The position numbers and the translations under genes were made by a program. This document shows, one piece after another, positions 1 to 13,734 of a stretch of DNA of 64,000 nt (positions are counted from its first letter, which is position 1; each line of letters starts with the position of its first letter). The notes beneath the pieces were generated by a model. It had not been told where the DNA came from. It made no database searches and saw only the letters and a program-made list of their open reading frames with translations. Origin of the DNA: Cercospora beticola (taxonomy: Eukaryota > Ascomycota > Dothideomycetes > Mycosphaerellales > Mycosphaerellaceae); assembly GCF_033473495.1 (NCBI RefSeq), contig NC_088936.1:1302001-1366000 (forward strand), in the 5' to 3' direction.

Positions 1-252
1 AGAAATATATAGTCTTCTCTATAAGCTAAAGTAGCTCTATTAGAGAGAGGAGATAGTTATAAGAGCTAGGAGTATATAGCTCGAGAGGCGTAGCTTATTA
101 GGCGTTAAGGTATAATAGCTAGTACCGCTTATACTTAGTATAGAATAAAAGTACGTAGAATATATATAAACTAAGGAGGTAAGAATTATTCTTAATATCT
201 CTAGATAGAGAGTCTAGAGGCGCTTAATATATTACTATATTCTACTCTTATA
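1..252 (+). mobile_element. 3' end of a Gypsy retrotransposon copy, RIP-mutated
   Basis: Positions 58-252 are a 195-bp LTR matching, apart from transition differences, the LTRs at 20640, 27238, 52549 and 59153. It begins TATAAGAG and ends with CTCTTATA, the RIP-changed forms of TGTAAGAG and CTCTTACA. Positions 1-57 match the element interior just upstream of the 3' LTR in both other copies, including the purine-rich stretch at about 38-55 that serves as polypurine tract. The rest of the copy lies left of the window. Its right flank starts ATAGG. Confidence 0.88.
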
Positions 253-820
253 ATAGGCCATCTACTAATAAACTACTTCGGAGCTTAGAAGAGATAATTA
301 GTAGTATAGATAATTCTTCTATTATAGGAATATATCTATAAGATATAGTATAATAGAAAGATACTTAGCCTAATTAGCTTTAATATAAAAGGTATATATA
401 ATAGAGTATATAAGGAAAGACTACTATAGTAACTCTAAGTAAAAGGTATCTCTATAATACTAGTTAAATAGATCGATTCCTTCTACTCGAGCTAGTTAGC
501 TATAATTATAGTTAATAGCTATATATCGAAGTAATAAGTACTATAGTAAGTAGAATTACTATAGAGGTCGCTACTATTACTAGTTCTATTCCTTTTCTTT
601 AATATAGATCTTATTTAGTATAAAATTAATAGTAATAGTAGTACTATAGTATTTATCGATAACTATATAGTATAGGTTATAGACTTCTCTATAGAGGTAA
701 ACTAAAGTAGAATCTAAGTAGTTATCGACTAAGTAATAGAATAGGAATAAAGAAGTAGAGCTATCTTTAAAGGTAATAAAATAGTATTTATCTACTTTAT
801 ATAAATACTATACTAAAGTA
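253..820. other. RIP-mutated DNA without a recognisable gene
   Basis: TA-rich, CA/TG-poor DNA between the Gypsy LTR and the tail of the next LINE. I see no motif, open frame or match to other parts of the window. Confidence 0.6.
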
Positions 821-1666
821 GATAGATAGATAATTCTTATACGCTAGTCTACCTCTTTTTACTAGAGTAAGTAGTACGCTCTATAGATTTCGGTCGAGGG
901 AAAAGCCTTCGAAAAACTCTCGTATATCTCTTTATTTATAGCTTATATATCTACTTCCTTTACTTCTATTCTTCTTCGGATAAAACTAGGTATCTAGTAA
1001 GTCCTCCTCTTACTAGACTCTATCCTTTCTTTTCTCTCTTCTCTTATCCTTCTATATCTCTTCTCTTATAAGTAAGAATTAGTCTAGAACTCCTTCTTAG
1101 ATAAGCTACTTTACTACTATATATAGCTCTCTCTTTATATTAGCTAGATCCTTCTAGTTTATAGATCTCTCTATCTAGAATAGTAGGTATCTTCTCTCGT
1201 TCTATTTTAAATAGAATATATATATATATATATTTTAGTATCTTATACCTCTACCTATATTTATAGTCTAGTATAAATCCTAGGACTCTCCTTTTAGTAA
1301 AGTATTACCTTATTCTAATATACTCTATTCTTAAGAGTATAACTATTATACTTTCTAGTCTAGTAAGTTCTTTATATAGATTTAGTCTAATAGTAGAGGA
1401 GGTAGTAGTTTTCTATACTAGTAGTTATTCCTCTTCTACTTTTACTCTACTCTCTTCCTTATTTCTTTTCTATTTTCTATTCTACTAATATTTAGTCTAC
1501 TATATCTTATAGCCTAGGTATATCTATATCGTTATTTCTTAGCTTTATACTATCTAGACAATTTCCTTCTATCTAGTTTAGGTTAGTAGTATAGGTTACC
1601 TAGCTCTCTTTTCTACTTATACTTGCTTTTTAATCTTCCTATACCTATTTTTAATATACTAGTATA

Positions 1667-1896
1667 TATTAAATTATATTCTTATAGGCACTCGTCGGAT
1701 AGGTATAATATAGTAGAAGTAGAGATAATAAGTAGGAACTAACCGAGTTAATTATATTAGTTAGTTATAGGTTATATCTTACTTCTAAGATACGTATTAG
1801 CTAGGTTATATAACCTAGTATTATATAACCTATATTACCTAATCCTAATCTCTAAAGTATCTCTTAGAATATCTAACTAGACTATACTTTCTAATA
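1667..1896 (-). repeat. Copia-1 3' LTR
   Basis: 230-bp repeat matching 7571-7800 with transition differences; downstream LTR with respect to the element's minus-strand direction. The left target-site copy GTATA is at 1662-1666. Confidence 0.9.
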
Positions 1897-1899
1897 CTT

Positions 1900-4800
1900 C
1901 TACTTAGACTAGATAGTCTTCTACTTATATTCCTATATTTAAATCTATCTCTAAATTATAATAAGTTATTAGATACTATAGTTATATAGTTAGAGCTATA
2001 TACCTAATCTATCTTAGTTTAACTCCTTAGCCTAGTATCGTATATACTATAGTAACGTTAATACTAGAGTATATACCTTTTATTTCTCCTCTAGGCTTTT
2101 CTCTTTTAGACTATATATAGATTCCTAGATCCTAATTACTTATTATATATAGCAAGCTACTTCTCCTATAGTATAACTCCTAGGCTTAGTTTTATATATA
2201 CTATAATATCTCTAATATTATAGTATATATCTTTTATTAATTATCCTAAGGTCTAGAGTTTAATTTATAGTTAGAGTATAAATCTTTTGCCTTTCTCTAT
2301 ATAAGCTAGAGTTGTCTTATAAACTTCTAAAACTATAGCCTATTCTTTAGTTTAGTTAGGCTATTAGTAACTATCTCTTTTATTAGAATATATTCTACTA
2401 TAACCTTCCTCTACTACTAGAGATATCTAATATAGTTATATATAATATTAATATATTTAGATCTCTTATAGGTATATATATCCTTAATAAGAGTTAAAGC
2501 TACCTAATTGTCTTCTATAATTTATACTAGCCTTAGTTCTCTTACTATATTAGGATATACTTTTATAGTTAGTTAGAATAGGTATTCTCCTACTAACTCT
2601 ATATAGTCTATCTCTCTTAAGAGTACTACTAGGAACTAAGATTACTTTATATATATATTTATAGCTATATACTTAGCTTCTATTATTAATATTATAATAG
2701 ACTTTTGCTTCCTACTTATCTAAGAAACTAGAGCTCTATAAAGGAAGAAGATACTCCTAAAGATTAAGACTCTATCTACTTTGTCTATTATATAGTTAGA
2801 GTCTAAATATCCTATTAGGCTTCCTCTATTTCTTCTAAATATTAGTCCTAAGTCTTAGAATAACTTTAGGTATCTTGCTAGTTTCTTTAGAGCTTATATA
2901 TACCTTTTAGTTAGGTCTAAGATATATAAGCTTAACTTTCTAAAAGAGAAAGCAATATCTAGTCTTATTATAACTATAGGCTATATCTAGATACTAGTTT
3001 AGCTTTAGTACTCTATCTTATTCTCTCTCTTATTATATAAGCCTATTAGTTTTAGGCTATTATAAATATCTATTAGTAAGAGAGTTAGGTTAGCTATCTC
3101 CTTAGTTATTCCTAGCTTTATAAGGTTCTCCTAGATAAAGTATTCTTAATTAAGCTTTAAAGTTCTAGCTTATCTATCTCTTATTAACCTTATTCTAAGG
3201 ATTTTCTCTAGTTCTCTAAGATCTTTAATCTTAAATACTTAAGTTACTTAGCTATTTCTTAAACTAAAGTATATCTTCTAGCTTTAGTACTATAATTAGA
3301 ATATTATTTATATAGGTTAGAATTAGAATATTCCTTTCCTAGTAGATAAGAAAGTATAGGTCTACTTCTAATTATATAAACCTAATCTGTTTTAACTTTA
3401 AGATATAGAGTTTATTCTAGTCTCTTACTACTTACTTTAGTCTATATAAGTTTCTTAGGATTTATAGGACTATATTAGGTAGAATCTTAACTCCTAGTAG
3501 TAGAATTATAAAGATTTCTTCTTAAAGTTTACTCTTAGTAAATATATTATTTATATCTACTTAGTAGAGTTCTAGATCCTTCTTATAAACTATAGCTATA
3601 AATACTCTTAAGGTATTATACCTAACTATTAGTATAAAGGTCTCTTAGAAATTAACTCTAAACTTCTAAGAGAAACCTCTTATAACTAGTCTTACTTTAA
3701 ACTTCTTAATAGCTCTACTAATTAATCTCTTTATATTAAATACCTACTTAGATATAATAAGGTTTGCTTTTTTAGATAGAATAACCTTTATCTAGATATT
3801 ATTACTTCTTAATATAGTTAGTTCCTTTTAGACTATATCCTTCTATATATATCTCTATTTAGGATTCTAAATTGCCTCTTTATAGGACTTTAGGATAGGT
3901 ACCTCTTATCTCTATATAGAGACTTAAGGAGCAATTACTATAAATATAGACTCCTAAACCTCTAATAGAGCTTCCTAAATCTACTTCTATTCTTAGCTTT
4001 AGACTTAGCTTAGAAATGCCTTATAATACTTAGTACTAGGCTCCTCCTTCTATTTATATTCTCTCTATCTTTTCTAAAGTACTTATCTTATTACTATACT
4101 ATAAGCTTTTAGCTTTAAGCCTAGTTCTTTATCTAAGATAGATCTCCTTCTCTTCTAGCTATAGGTTTAGTTTTAGTTCCTCTTCTAATCTCTATTTCCT
4201 TATAGGTTCTACTATATAATATTTAATCCTTTTGCTTTAGAATATAGTCTTCTACTAGTACTAGGACTAGCTTATCTATTAACTTCCTAGCTTAGCTTAG
4301 GTAGTTTAGTAGTTCTTCTTTTCTTCTACTAGAGTTATAGTTCTCTAGAGTTTTCTTCTTCTAGATCCTCTATTCTCTAGTACTCCTTCTTATCCTTTAG
4401 TAGAGATAGTAACTATATAAAGAGTATTTAGCTAGGACCTATAGGTTTAGTTACTATAGCTATAGGTATAGTAGCTATAGAAGGTATAACTACTATTAGC
4501 TTCTTTAGAGGTCTACTAACTAGGTTTCTAATAGGTATACTACTTACTTAATTAAGCTTAGGAATATTTAGCTCTATATCTCCTTCTTTCTTATACTTAA
4601 ACTAAGTAGTAGTATTATAGGCTTTAATAGCCTTTATATTAGGCTCCTAGAAGAGCTATATTTTAGTAGTATTAGGAATATACTTAATAAATATAGTATC
4701 TTTACTTCTGTTTATTAGTTTATCTAATCTTATTTCTACTAGCTAGAACTTAGAATCTATATAGACTACTACTTTATAACTCTAAACTCTAAAGTATAAT

Positions 4801-7565
4801 ACTAAGAGTTAAATACCTAAAAAGGCTTCCTTAGGTAATACTTTAAATCTATTAATTTCTAGGCTATTAGAAAGAGAATTTCTAATAACTATATAGGCTA
4901 CTAAGGCTTCTAGCTAGAATTTAATAGGTATATAGGTATCTTCTAGTATTGCTCTTATATAGTCTTTAGAGGTTTAGATTAACTTCTTAACTACTCTATT
5001 CTAGATAGAGTTATATACTTTAGTTATATAAAAGGAAATTCTATATTCCTTCTCCTACTACTTTAGTATAGTAAGAAGCTCTCTTACTCTATTACTCCTT
5101 ATAATCTAGAAAGAGTTTTCTAATTATAGCTTAGCTTTTACTTTCTAGTCTTTAAGGATACTTAGTATATCTTCTCTAGACTTTATTAGAAAAGTCTATT
5201 TCTTTCTTAAGAAGTTATTAATAATTTTAAGCTACTATTTATATCCTAATCTTAAAATAGATAAAGGACTATAGATATTAATAGAAACTAGAGATAACTT
5301 TTAGAGTTTCCTTTTAGTTTCTTTCTCTCTATATTTCTTTATTTTTACTAAGGAATATATTCTATAAGGTTAGTATTCCTTTAGAATAGGAATCTAAGCC
5401 TTTAAGTTAGATACTTTATATAGGTTTTTAAGAAGACTCTTTCTAAAATATATAAGTCTTCTATACTAAAGCTTCTACTATTCTTAGGTCTTTTCTTAGG
5501 CTTTAAAGATATAGGCTTTATTCTCTTATTTTTAATTAAAGTATAATATTATAAGCTCCTATAATATATTATTAATCTTCTTAATAAATAGTACTTCTCC
5601 TAATAGTTTTATCTAGATAACTAGTTTTCTAGATAATAAAATAAGTATAAATTTTAGTAGTTAAATACTATACTACTAGCTAAATTAGTTCTAAGAAACA
5701 AGATTTACTCCTAGACTAGGTATAAAGAGAATATTCTTAAGAATAATCTATTTTCCTCTTTTCCTATTTATTACTATATTTCCTATATATATAGCTATTA
5801 GATAGCTACTCCTAACCTTAATCTACTTTTTCCTCTAAAGAGGTTTTAGTTCTCTAAAAAGTAATTCTTAGTTAGTTATATATAATAAAGTATAGGAGTT
5901 AAGTAGCTATTTTAATAGTATATACTTGCCTTTTGCTTCTATAGTTAAGTATATAACTTTATTAATATTATTATTCTCTAATAGAGATTAAGATACTTTA
6001 GATACTATAGAAGGCTCTATATCTTCTTAGGTAGTATATACTTTCTTAGAAAACTTTCTTAAAGTTTATCTTTTCTTAAGAGATTAGACTTTTAAGTTAA
6101 GTTTCTTTACTATTTCTTTTAATACTTCTTTATCTAGTAAAGATCTCCTTCTAAATATACTTTTTCTAAGTAGTATTCTTCTTTTCTTTACTCTACTAGC
6201 CTATTTTAAGTTAATAGTTCTTTTAGCTTTATTAAAGTATAGATACTTAGTAATACTTCTAAAATACTTCTCCTTATAAAGATAGTATTTTAGCTTTATA
6301 CTTTAGATCTCTCTTCTTTTAGTAAATATTACTATTTCTTATAACTAGTATCTATACTATATTAACTCCTCTACTTTAAGGAGTTAGAGGATTTCTTTAG
6401 AGTCTAAGTTCTTCTAAGCTTAGATAGTCTACCTTATACTTTTATACTTAGCTAGAAGTATAAAGAGTAGATATTTAATTCTTATATTAGGAGTCTTATA
6501 GTATAACTCTCTCTAGTTAATCTCTATAATCCTTCTTCTAAGATTACTAAAGTAGACTTATAATTTCCTAATTATATTCTCTAGTTCTATCTTAAAGGTT
6601 ATAAATTCTTAGATAATAGCTATTATATATATCTATTAGACTTTGCTATATTTCCTATATAGCTTTATCTAGATATTATATACTCTTATTTTATCTATTA
6701 TCTTATCTTAGTTATCTATATAAAGACTTTCTATTAGGATATAGATTGCCTTTATATTATCCTTTTACTATTTTAGGCTAAACTCTAAAAATATAGTGCT
6801 TTTCCCTTTACTTAATAAAGCTTTAGATACTTTAGATTTAGCTAGAGTAGGTACTAATAATCCCTTTAAGTCTAAGATTATCTAGAAGATTTCTTTTCCT
6901 CTAAGTATATTCTTCTATAGCTTAAACTATAGTTTCTAGTTCTCCTTTATTAGAATTAGTATTCTCCTTCTATCTAATTTACTTATTAAATCTATTTCTA
7001 TAAAATTAAATAAACAAATCTAAACTCTAGAAATATAAGCTCTTTTAATCTAATTAGTAGCTTCTAGATTTCTGCCTTCTCTAGTTACTAAAACTCTTCT
7101 CTCTTAGCTAAAGTATCTAAGGACTCTTCTCTCTTATAGAAGTTAGTTAGGTTCTTAGGTAGAGAACCTCTAAAAGATCTACTTTCTTAGAAGAGTACTA
7201 CTAGCTAGTTCTAAGGTATTAGTAGTACTTAGTACTTAGGCCTAGTCTTATCTACTTAGGTACTATAGTCTAAAGCTAATCCTTTCCTTTTTATACTCCT
7301 TTAGTATACTTCTCTTTTAAAGTAGAGTATACTTTACTAGGCTTTTCTCTATTTTACTTACTCTTTAGAGACTTCTAGCTTATAACTAGGATCTTCTAAA
7401 GCTTTAAGGTAGTATAGATAGGATATACTTCTAGTTTCTCTTATACTCTTTTCCTACTTCTCTATCTAGTTAATACTATAGGTCCTATAAGAGGTAATAC
7501 GTATTACTTTAAGAATAAGAAGGCTAACTCTTTCTACTTAGAGCCTCTCTATAAACCTAGACTTA
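1900..7565 (-). pseudogene. Copia-1 gag-pol polyprotein remnant
   Basis: The polyprotein would encode gag, protease, integrase, reverse transcriptase and RNase H and act in cytoplasmic particles. Visible on the minus strand: a reverse-transcriptase YVDDILI-type box, now reading YINNILI, at about 3298-3323, and the RNase H end motif TTEAEYI, now altered to a readable IIEAKYI, at about 2660-2700. The gag end (about 6960-7560) is repeated at 59348-59959. TAG and TAA interrupt every frame, and the substitutions are G-to-A and C-to-T, so this is RIP inactivation of a once intact copy. The LTR pair still matches closely. Confidence 0.75.
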
Positions 7566-7570
7566 TAACC

Positions 7571-7800
7571 TATTAAATTATATTCTCGTAGGCACTTGTC
7601 GGATAGATATAATATAGTAGAAGTAGAGATAATAAGTAGGAACTAACTAAGTTAATTATATTAGTTAGTTATAAGTTATATCTTACTCCTAAGATAGGTA
7701 TTAGCTAGGTTATATAACCTAGTATTATATAACCTATATTACCTAATCCTAATCTCTAAAGTATCTCTTAGAATATCTAACTAGACTATACTTTCTAATA
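7571..7800 (-). repeat. Copia-1 5' LTR
   Basis: 230-bp repeat matching 1667-1896 and 59960-60189. The sequence just inside it (minus strand, reading GGTTATAAG) occupies the primer-binding-site position. The right target-site copy GTATA is at 7801-7805. Confidence 0.9.
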
Positions 7801-10800
7801 GTATATAGGTTAGGTATCTTACTTTTTAGATACTTACCTAGCTAGGTCCTAAGTATATAAATAGAGAGGAGTAATATTTGCTTCTCTATCTAGAATAGCT
7901 ATTATAACTAACTTATATACTTCTATAATATTCCTTAGAGCTTCTCTCTAGATCTTCTTAATAGGTTTAGTAAGGTTCCTATAGTAGCTTTATATACTCT
8001 CTAGGTTAGACTAGACTTAGTAGCTAAAAGTAATAGCTAGTCTTACTACTACTATATAAAAGTACCTTGCTTTTTAGAAGGATACTCTCTATATAGACTT
8101 ATATAGTCTCTAAAGTAATTATATTTAGTAGGCTCCCTTTTCTACTACTTATTTAATATATAGGCTCTATTTAAGTTTAGTATCTACCTATACTCTAAGG
8201 AATCTAAGTAATAGTAGTAGTTCTCTATTAAATCTCTAGATTTAGACTATAGCCTTAAGGTTATATTTCCTACTTCTAGTAAAGTAGATTAGCTAATATT
8301 TCTATAGTATAAATTCTACTCTATATCTCCTTACTTATTCTTTATATTTCTAGTAGGCTTTCTTAAGTTGCCTATAGTTATCCTCTATTAATATACTATA
8401 TATAAGGATATTAGAGTTATCTATAAACTCTATTACTAAAGTAGTCCCTTTATATAGTATTAGAAGTAGAGTAGAAATAAAGAAAAGGAAGAGGATTAGA
8501 GATAGAGTAGAGCCTTAGAGAATTCCTATATTTTAGAGCTTTAGTTAGTCTATAAATTCTCTAAGCTTTAAGTAGGTAGTCCTATCTTAGAGGAATAATT
8601 AGATAAAGCTAATAGTATAGTCTAGGAAGCCTTTTATTCTAATATTATAAAGTAGTTTCTAGTAGAAAACCTTATTAAATATCTCTAAGATATTAAGGTA
8701 GAGTATAGATACTATAGCTCCTAGCTTAGTTTTCTAGATAGTTTTTACTTATTTAGTAATAAGGTCTAATACTAAGGTAGTAGACCTACTAGGCCTAGTA
8801 CCTATTTATTCTTCTAGAAGAAGCTTTCTTTCTTTAGTCTTCTTAGATATCCTCTTAGCTACTATAGCTTCTAGGACTTTTACTATTATATTAAGTAGAG
8901 TAATAGGTCTATATACTTCTAGCTTTAAGTAGTCTAGTTTCTATAGTTTCCTAAGTACTACTATTATAGAGTACTTAAAGGCTTTAGAGTAGTATACTAT
9001 TCTTAGGTATATAGTAAAGAGTTTAGCTAGGATTAGGGAAAGTTATACTCTATACTCTTTAAGTAAGAGGTTTAGTATTTAGTTAGGTCCTAGAGTCTTA
9101 TTACTAGATAGTTTCCTAAGGACTCTTTCTACTTTCTTTAGTTAAACTTTAACCTCTATTTAGAATTAGAGTAGTAGTTAGGTATATTAGATATTACTTA
9201 AGTCTACTTCTCTTAGGTCTAGGAAGAAGTATTTTACTAGAATTATAGCTTTCCTCTTATTAGTATCTCTATTATACTCTATATTAGCTAGGCTTAGGAA
9301 GTATAGTAGCTAGTACTCTTAAATAGCTCTCTCTCTAGCTTATTTAGCTATTTTCTAGATCTTCTTAGAGTCCTCTATAACTTCTTTTATTAGTTTCCTC
9401 TAAGCTAGGTTTTACTCTCTTCTTATAGCCTTACTTCTTATATATAATATCTTAAGGTATAGCTTATAGCTCTATTCTATCTTATAGTTTCTCTATTCTC
9501 TTCTTTTTCTTCTTACTAGCTTTATAGTCTTTTTATATTCCTAGGTCTATACTATCTTTATATAGCTTAATAGTTTAGCTATTAGAACTATTTTCTCTAT
9601 AATTCTCTAAATAGAGAATTATATTCTATAGGCTAGTATATCTAGATATTTCTTTATATTAAGTAGAAGTTAGTTAAGTTAGTTAGTATCTTAAGCTATA
9701 AGGTCTTAGATTCTATCCTAGTTAGTAGCTTTCTACTACTTTCTCTAGCTTCTTCCTTTTAGCTTTTAGAAGTTAATATAGAGAGTTATCCTAAGAGAGA
9801 TATAGTTAGAGCTATATATCTCTTCTAGAAGAGCTTTATATTCTTAGATTAGGTTTTAGAAAGAGAGGCTAATAAAGACTAGGTTTAATATTTAGTAGCT
9901 AGCTATATATCTTTCCTATATAATTATCTCTAGCTCTAGAGCTAGCTATAGTTAGGCCTCTATAATTATTTTAATAAGCTTATCTACTATAGTATATTAG
10001 GTTTAGGTTATATTTCCTTTCTATTATAAGTAGTAGAGGTTAAAGTTTCCTACTACTATATAGTTTACTTTTATATCCTCTAGAGTTTATAATAGTACTT
10101 CTTAGAGTATAGGGATAGTCCCTTCTTATCTATAGCTTATTAGCTCTAAGGAGTTATAGTAGTTATAAATAGAGATAGTTCCTATAGATATCTAGACTTA
10201 GATAGTTACTAAGTTACCTATATTATAGAAAAGTAGTTTCTAGCTATTAGTTCTAATTTTGTCTAATATAAGTATTACTACTCTTAGGTTCTACTAGAGT
10301 AGGAGGACTATAGAGTATCCTTTCTTAGCCTTAGTCCTACTATTTATAGTATTAAGCTATAGTTCTTATAGTACTATTACTATAGCCTCTTCTATAGCTT
10401 AGCTATCTAGTAGTAGAGTTTAGGTAGTATTTAATCTATTAATATTATATTAGTAGATTATTAGAGTTTAGCTACTTATATAATTTATAGAATTCTTAGA
10501 AAAGGAGCTTAATTAGGTTAATATCTATATCTTCCTAGAGAGTACTTATTACCTTTTAGGTATCCTTATTCTTCTATATAGGAGAGAAGTAGAGCTTACT
10601 TACTTACCTCCTACTAGCTATTACTATTACTATAGTACCTAGAGGCCTGCCTTTATATCTAATATCTCTCTATAGAGGCTTAGCTAGTAGAGCTTTCCTT
10701 TTAAGAATTATAGGTTCTATAGTACTATCTTCTTATATTAGGCCTAAGGCTATCTTCTATTACTTTTTAAACTACTCTAAGAATACTCTTACTTTAGCTT

Positions 10801-12002
10801 TTATAGTAGCTTTATAGCTATATTAGAGAAAGTATACCTTATAGTCTCCCTTATAGTTATAGTATTTAATTTTCTTCTCCTTATAGCTATCTATCCTATA
10901 CTTCTCTATATAGTTTCTATATATTTCTTCTATAGCCTTATAGTAAGTAGTTATATACCTAAAGCTATTATACTTAAAGTATTATATAATCCTCTACTAT
11001 AGATAGTATAGTTCTACTATATACTATATTAACCTAATAGTAATACCTCTCCTATATATTTCTTTTATAGTCTATCTATCCTATACTACTATTACTACTA
11101 ATAAGAAGTTAGTCTCTTCTCTTACTCTCTAGTTCTTAAGCTAAAAGGCCTTTCTAATTTTAAGCCTATCTAGGAACTAGGTAAGATTATTTTAGTCGAG
11201 CTAGACCTAGCTATTTATATCCTCTAGCTTCTAGGATATCCTAATACTATATATAATTACCTAGGTACTTAGTATCTCTACCTAGGCCTCTAGGTATATA
11301 GCTTTAAGCTAAGATTAGTCCTTTTCTAGTCTACTTTTCTCTTCTTCTCTATAGAGAATAACTTTAAGGTCTCTACTTAGAAGCTTTTATATAGCCTTAA
11401 ACTACTATACTCCTAGTTTCCTTCTAAGCTCTTTATAGCTTATCTTCTTTACTATTTTCTTTTCTTTTTAGTTTCCTATTCTTACTAAAATAGTTATAGA
11501 TATTTAAAGCTAGAGCCTTAGTATTATATATCTAATTTAGACTATCTAGGCCTATATTTTAGGAGTAGTAGTAGTAGGTATTAGGCGGCTCTAGAGGGTT
11601 TTCTAGATAGCTTAAAGAGTCTAGGACTCTTCCTAGTAGAGAGCGAGATAGAGGAGAGCCTATTAGGTCTATTAGAGAAGAAGAAGAGTTAGAAAGGAAG
11701 AAAGGATTATCTAGATATCGAGGTAACTCTAGATCTATTCTATAAGTATTTTTAGGTTCTTTTAGATTATTAGTTTTAGAGTATTAGTATTAGTAGTTAT
11801 TTTCTAGCCTTATTAGCTAGAGAGAGGTAGTTACGAGCGAATTTAGGCCGCCTAGGAGTTAGAGTTATAACTTCCTTCTTCTAGGCTCTCTTCTCTACTT
11901 ATAGCGTCGTAGTATTAGTCGAGAGATATTATTATATATTAGGAGGCCTCGAGGCCTCCCGCCGTCGTCGTCGTCGTCGTCTACTAGAGCGCGTTTTTTT
12001 TT

Positions 12003-12258
12003 ATATATCTAAGATTACTATACTAAAGTAGTATCTAACTAGTTCTAGTTAAAAGATAAGAAGTAGAGCTAGTAAATAGTATAAAGATCCTAGGAGTAGT
12101 TATAGACTCGGAACTTCGATTCTAATAGTATATTATATAAGTAGCTACTATAGATCTTACTACTATAATAGTACTAAAACGACTATAAGAGCTATTACTA
12201 TCTACTATCTATAGGCTATTCGAGATAGTAGTAGCGCTAGTAGTCGACTATATATTAC
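12003..12258. other. Spacer between two LINE 5' ends
   Basis: About 250 bp of RIP-mutated DNA between the 5' end of LINE-A copy 1 and the next LINE 5' fragment. I recognise nothing in it. Confidence 0.5.
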
Positions 12259-12650
12259 TAGATAGCTTAAAGAGTCTAGGACTCTTCCTAGTAGAGGGCG
12301 AGGTAGAGGAGAGCCTATTAGGCCTATTAGAGAAGAAGGAGAGTTAGAGAGAGAGAAAGAGTTATCTAGATATCGAAGTAACTCTAGATCTATTCTATAA
12401 GTATTTTTAGGTTCTTTTAGATTATTAGTTTTAGAGTATTAGTATTAGTAGTTATTTTCTAGCCTTATTAGCTAGAGAGAGGTAGTTATAAGTAGATTTA
12501 GGCCGCCTAGGAGTTAGAGTCGTAACCTCCTCCTTCTAGGCTCCCTTCTCTACTCGTAGCGTCGTAGTATCGATCGGGGAGTATTATCGCGTATTAGGAG
12601 GCCTCGAGGCCTCCTACCGTCGTCGTCGTCGCCTACTAGAGCGCGTTCAT
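12259..12650 (-). mobile_element. LINE-A 5'-end fragment
   Basis: About 390 bp nearly identical to 11606-11998 and, reversed, to about 39860-40260. It holds the same GTC-rich run, the 18-bp palindrome (12597-12614) and the terminal T-run after GCGCG. Only the 5' end is present and the body is missing, the reverse of the usual 5' truncation of LINEs. Confidence 0.85.
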
Positions 12651-13457
12651 TTTTTTATATCTTAGTATATAAGGAAATAATAGTAACTAATCGAAGATAT
12701 AGAAAGGTATATATAATAAATTAATACTATAATATCTAGACTATATATATAAATACTATATAATTACCTTAGAAGCAAATAAGTAAGTATATTAGTATAG
12801 CTCTAGACTAGAATATTATAACTAAATAGCTACTTCTACTAAATAGAAGCTATAGAATTAGACTAGTATATATATATATAAGTAAGTAAAACTATTAAGT
12901 ATTTCTTATTCTAGTACTATCTATAGAATAATCTCTAACTATAGATACTATAATATATAGATACTATAAGAGGTAACCTTTTTTTCTTTTTTAAAGAAAA
13001 AATAGTATTAGATAATAAGAAGTAGAAATCTATAATAGAAGTAATTTTAGCGACTATCTAGTTTATAATAGCTATAGGCTACCTCGAGAGCTTACTATAT
13101 TAACCTTCCTCTAGCTAGAGAACAGTTAACTAAAATATATAAAGTATATAATACTAGTAACTCTATATCTACTACTACTAACTATTTTTCTATAATATAC
13201 TCTTATACTTATAGTAAGATATACTTTACTCGCTAAAGATAGAATAGTAAATACTTAAAGGAGTAACTTTAAGAAAACTTATATAATACTAACTTATTAT
13301 AAGTTTATAGTAATATAGAATAGAAGAATTGGAATAATAAACTAAAATAGAATAAACTAAATAGACTATTAGAAGTTTAGGAAGTCTTTAGGAAGTAATA
13401 TAATAACGTAATATCTATAGTATACTCTTTAGATACTTAGCGCTAAATAGAATAAAC

Positions 13458-13498
<41 letters not shown>

Positions 13499-13734
13499 TC
13501 TAATTATAAAGATATTAAGTAAAACGTTATAGTAGCTTAGTCTCTATATTCTAGTATAGAATATAGGTTCTAGAGAAAGCTTCTATATATAGTATACCTA
13601 GCCGATAATATTCTAACGAGATAGGCAATTCCCGAGATAGTTTAGATACTACGAGCCTAAGCTAGAGAGTAGAGGCTTAGCTACTACTAAAGCGCTAACG
13701 ACCTTACTAAATCGAGATAGCTTTACGCTACTAA
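12651..13734. other. RIP-mutated DNA with a tetranucleotide array
   Basis: No gene recognised. It contains a short A/T hairpin-like stretch near 12980-13010 and an ATCT-repeat array at 13459-13498. Confidence 0.55.
13459..13498. repeat. (ATCT)n microsatellite
   Basis: About ten tandem ATCT units. The same tetranucleotide forms the 3' tails of LINE-A at 821-832 (reverse strand) and 44886-44900, so this could be a LINE-tail scar, but the DNA before it does not match the LINE-A 3' end. Confidence 0.85.

Larger units (their letters stand above)
1667..7800 (-). mobile_element. Copia-1: complete Copia LTR retrotransposon nested in LINE-A
   Basis: Bounded by 230-bp direct repeats (1667-1896 and 7571-7800) and flanked by GTATA on both sides (1662-1666 and 7801-7805), a perfect 5-bp target duplication; the LINE sequence resumes on each side. 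On the minus strand the LTR starts TATTAGAAAG and ends AATA, as expected for RIP-mutated TGTTAG...AACA. Domain order on the minus strand (gag near 7.5-7.0 kb, reverse transcriptase near 3.3 kb, RNase H near 2.7 kb) is consistent with Copia, though I did not locate the integrase motifs. Confidence 0.9.
821..11998 (-). mobile_element. LINE-A copy 1 (Tad1-like non-LTR retrotransposon), split by a Copia element
   Basis: Reverse-complement match over its length to the plus-strand LINE at about 39855-44900. The 3' part is 821-1666, ending in a GATA-repeat tail at 821-832; the 5' part is 7801-11998. Without the Copia insertion at 1667-7800 it is about 5.0 kb, the length of the other copy. Read on the minus strand it shows a GDFNLHH-like endonuclease motif near 10000-10030 and the reverse-transcriptase FVDD box near 8416-8436, both with RIP-type substitutions. 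The 5' end has a GTC-rich run and an 18-bp palindrome at 11942-11959. The reading frames are destroyed by stops. Confidence 0.88.
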
